From positions 1-46,493 of the forward strand of contig VBDZ01000018.1 of NCBI GenBank assembly GCA_005881215.1: DNA of 46,493 bases. Reading direction: 5' to 3'. This DNA comes from Chloroflexota bacterium (GTDB lineage: Bacteria; Chloroflexota; Dormibacteria; CF-121). A program made the position numbers and the translations under genes. The notes under the pieces were generated by a model. That model was not told the DNA's origin. It did no database searches and was given only the letters and a program-made list of their open reading frames with translations. Positions 44,253 to 46,493 of this stretch are shown piece after piece. Position 1 is the first letter of the stretch; every line of letters begins with the position of its first letter.

Positions 44253-45944
44253 ATGCATGACGTTTTGGTTCATTACATAGAGGTCAACTTCGCGGAAATC
44301 GCGGAGCAGCTGGCTCGCGCCAGCGGCCGCGAGCCGGGTTCCAAAGAGCGATCCGAAGCCGCTGAGCGGCTGCGGTCGCTCATCCGGCGGCTGCGTCGCG
44401 ACGCCGAAGCGTCACAGTGGAAGAACCACGAGCCGAGGGTGACCACCAGCGAAATGATCGCCGGCGTCAACGGTGAGCTTCGCCCCGAAGAGCGGCGCGT
44501 GCTTGACCACTTCTTCGATCTCTTTGCTCGATCGATGCAGCGGACCCAGGCGGCGAGCGTGCCCGAGCCCGCTGCCGAGGAGGCCGCCGTCGAGCCAGCC
44601 CAGCCCGCGCAGGATCAGGCGCCGCCGGCTGCGGTGGCACCCGAACCAGCCCTGACTGAACCTGCCGCCCCGGCCGTGGCCGTCCTGGAACCGGCCCTGG
44701 CCGAGGCCGAGGCCGAGGCCGAGGCTGACGCGGAGGAGCCGACCACCGCTGAGGCCGAGCCCACGGCCGAGCCACCCGCCGCGCCTAGCATCGAGCCACC
44801 GCCGACGCCCATGCCGGCCGAGATCCCGGCGGCGCGATTGGTTCCGGAGCAAACCGCCGGGCCACTGCAAACGATCCTGCTTGCGGCGGCTCAGCAGGCG
44901 CTCGATCTGCTGCAGGTGGACGCCAGCCAGGTGTATACGTTGGGCGACCAGCGCCGTTTCGTTCTCCGTGCCGGCGTCCCGACGGAGTCGCTGGCGGCGC
45001 CCGAAGGTACCGCCGCCATCAACAGCCGGCTCTTACGTCAGGCGCTGGACAACAACGAGGTCGTCACGGTCGAGGACCTGTCTTCTGAGGAGCTGACCCC
45101 GGATGAGGCCGCCTGGGTCGACGTCGGCTTCCGGGGCTTCGCCGCCATCGCGCTGTCGCCCCCACTCGAGCGGCCCGTAGGCGTGCTCGCCTTGCTGCGC
45201 CGGACGCCCTGGCGCCTCGACCGGCGCGACGCCGTTCGACTCGAAGACCTGGCCGTCGAGGCGGTGGCGGCGCTGCGGGCGCACAGCCTGGCGATCAAGG
45301 TGGCCGAGGTTGCCGTCCTTCAGGAGCGACTCAGCTTGGCTCGGGAAATCCACGACGGACTCGCCTCCGACCTGGCCGCGGTGGTCGCGCTCTTCAAGTA
45401 TTACGAGCAGCGCCGGCAGCGCGACCCCGACGATGCCAGCCAGTTGCTACCCCAGCTGCGCTCGATGAGCGAGGAGATCCTGGCCGGCGCGCGCGACATC
45501 CTGCAGTCGCTCCGCCCCAAGACGATCCAGTCGGAAGGACTGCTGGCCTCGGTCCTAAAGCTGGTCGACCAGTTCGGCCGGGTAAACCTGGTGGAGACCA
45601 ACGTCAGCATCCGCGGCGAGGAGAGCGCGATCTCCGCGGAGCAGAAGGAAGTCATCTTCCAGGTGTTGCGGGAAAGCCTTTCGAACGTTCGCAAGCATTC
45701 CCAGGCGCGAAACCTGTGGGTGGTCCTCGACCTTTCGACCGTCCCCTGGGTGCTCACGGTTCGGGATGACGGCCGCGGCTTCGACGTCCGCCGGGTCGCC
45801 GAGGACCCCAAGAAGATCGGTTCCTATGGCCTGGTCGGCATGCGCGAGCGGGCGGAGCTCCTGGGCGGAAGCCTGGAGATCGTGAGCCAGTCGCTGGAGG
45901 GCACCCTCGTCACCCTGATCGGCCCACCGGAGCGGTCCGAATGA
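44253..45944 (+). CDS. GAF-domain sensor histidine kinase, NarL/DegS type, 563 aa
   Basis: A cytoplasmic sensor kinase. Residues 1-110 are helical, of unknown family; residues about 110-195 are a Pro/Ala/Glu-rich linker with repeated AEAEAEAEAD. The region 205-350 is GAF-like. HisKA_3 follows: ERLSLAREIHDGLASDL with the phosphorylated His, then the HATPase_c domain with ESLSNVRKHSQA (N box), RDDGRGFD and GLVGMRERAELLGG. No membrane segment is seen, so it senses an intracellular or diffusible signal. Its stop overlaps the next gene (ATGA). A TTGACA promoter precedes it. Confidence 0.92.
   Translation: MHDVLVHYIEVNFAEIAEQLARASGREPGSKERSEAAERLRSLIRRLRRDAEASQWKNHEPRVTTSEMIAGVNGELRPEERRVLDHFFDLFARSMQRTQAASVPEPAAEEAAVEPAQPAQDQAPPAAVAPEPALTEPAAPAVAVLEPALAEAEAEAEADAEEPTTAEAEPTAEPPAAPSIEPPPTPMPAEIPAARLVPEQTAGPLQTILLAAAQQALDLLQVDASQVYTLGDQRRFVLRAGVPTESLAAPEGTAAINSRLLRQALDNNEVVTVEDLSSEELTPDEAAWVDVGFRGFAAIALSPPLERPVGVLALLRRTPWRLDRRDAVRLEDLAVEAVAALRAHSLAIKVAEVAVLQERLSLAREIHDGLASDLAAVVALFKYYEQRRQRDPDDASQLLPQLRSMSEEILAGARDILQSLRPKTIQSEGLLASVLKLVDQFGRVNLVETNVSIRGEESAISAEQKEVIFQVLRESLSNVRKHSQARNLWVVLDLSTVPWVLTVRDDGRGFDVRRVAEDPKKIGSYGLVGMRERAELLGGSLEIVSQSLEGTLVTLIGPPERSE
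44698..44727 (+). repeat. Short hexanucleotide repeat in the histidine kinase linker
   Basis: About four and a half copies of GAGGCC code the Ala-Glu dipeptide run in the kinase linker. Copy changes would keep the reading frame. Confidence 0.6.
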
Positions 45945-46493
45945 GCCGGGTTCGGGTCCTGATCGCCGATGACCGGCCGATCTTTCGGGCGGGCGTCCAG
46001 GGGATGCTGCGTGACTTTCCCGAGATCGACATCGTCGGCGAAGCGGTAACCGGTCGCCAGGCAGTGGAGCGATCGCGGCGGCTCAAGCCGGACGTCATCC
46101 TGATGGACCTCAACATGCCGGAAATGGGTGGCATCGCGGCTACCCGGGCGATCAAGGAGGAAGACCCGGAACGGGTGGTGCTGGCTCTGACCGTCTCCGA
46201 GGCTGAGGAGGACATCGTCGAGATGGTCGCCGCCGGCGCCTCCGGGTATGTCTTAAAGGATGTGGACCCGGTCAGCCTTGCCCGAAGCATCCAGGATGCG
46301 CACGCCGGCCGGTTCCAGCTCGACGATGGGCTGACCCGGCGGGTGATCATGCGCCTCGGCGCCACCCTCAAAAAGCCTCGGCGGCCACTGGCGGAACCGC
46401 TCACCGAACGTGAGACCGAGATTGTCCGGATGCTGGTCGAGGGCAAGGGCAACAAGGCGATCGCGAATCGCCTGAACCTGAGTGAGGGGACCA
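45941..46493 (+). CDS. NarL/LuxR-family response regulator (C-terminus cut by window edge)
   Basis: Begins at ATG 45941, overlapping the kinase stop as ATGA, so the pair is a two-component system. The receiver domain starts RVRVLIADDRPIFRAGVQGML. Its acidic pair Asp-Asp and phospho-acceptor Asp in VILMDLNMPEMGG are present, and the Lys in GYVLKD is conserved. The position after DD is Arg where His is usual in this family (DDHP). The LuxR HTH begins LTERETEIVRMLVEGKGNKAIANRLNLSEGT and is truncated by the window end. The regulated genes are unknown; GGDEF control is possible from position only. Confidence 0.93.
   Translation, partial: MSRVRVLIADDRPIFRAGVQGMLRDFPEIDIVGEAVTGRQAVERSRRLKPDVILMDLNMPEMGGIAATRAIKEEDPERVVLALTVSEAEEDIVEMVAAGASGYVLKDVDPVSLARSIQDAHAGRFQLDDGLTRRVIMRLGATLKKPRRPLAEPLTERETEIVRMLVEGKGNKAIANRLNLSEGT

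Overview
The window is a GC-rich, gene-dense stretch of a bacterial chromosome centred on the replication origin. The order dnaA-dnaN-recF, the divergent rpmH-rnpA-yidD-yidC-jag cluster, the nearby parAB pair, gyrB and gyrA place it beside oriC. Split glycine decarboxylase (gcvPA + gcvPB), FemAB-type peptidoglycan enzymes, PATAN/DUF4388-like proteins and probable leaderless promoters suggest an uncultured-type Terrabacteria lineage, perhaps Chloroflexota or Dormibacterota. That placement is an inference from gene content only; no rRNA gene is present.

Layout: 1-1870 (minus) holds two overlapping FemAB-like transferases. 1991-5212 (plus) holds a protein with three DUF4388/PATAN-like units and a surface lipoprotein with Ig-like and propeller domains. 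5231-9421 (minus) holds an MFS transporter, then a TetR regulator with an MMPL transporter, preceded by a clear promoter and operator. 9535-10803 (minus) is a GT4 glycosyltransferase. 11105-13179 (plus) is a K+ channel with RCK domain and an MGDG-synthase-like glycosyltransferase. 13181-20092 (minus) is the replication cluster: a UvrD helicase-nuclease, DciA, RecF, DnaN and DnaA. 20093-20417 is the candidate oriC. 20418-25487 (plus) is rpmH, rnpA, yidD, yidC, jag, an M16 peptidase, signal peptidase I and Ndk. 25511-30468 (minus) is parB, parA, a CPBP protease, an SPFH protein and NfeD. 30519-35461 (plus) is a shortened sigma-like protein followed by gcvT, gcvH, gcvPA and gcvPB. 35544-42595 (plus) is gyrB, plsX, fabF, gyrA and a small membrane protein. 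42596-44089 (minus) is a PocR-GAF-GGDEF diguanylate cyclase, and 44253 to the end is a histidine kinase with its response regulator, cut by the window edge.

The genes are mostly core: replication initiation and segregation, topoisomerase, membrane insertion and RNA processing, one-carbon metabolism and fatty-acid synthesis. Overlapping starts and stops (ATGA or GTGA) mark many translationally coupled pairs. No tRNA, rRNA, CRISPR, insertion sequence or phage gene was seen.

The most unusual signals are: a palindromic repeat inserted in frame in gcvT; a sigma-70-like protein without region 4 abutting the gcv genes; three genes with a -10 hexamer exactly six bases upstream of a GTG start, implying leaderless mRNAs; several membrane or Rossmann-type proteins whose natural N-terminus has no ATG, GTG or TTG; and an origin region with two DnaA boxes and a 12-bp direct repeat. 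No entirely new multi-gene defence or biosynthetic system was identified.
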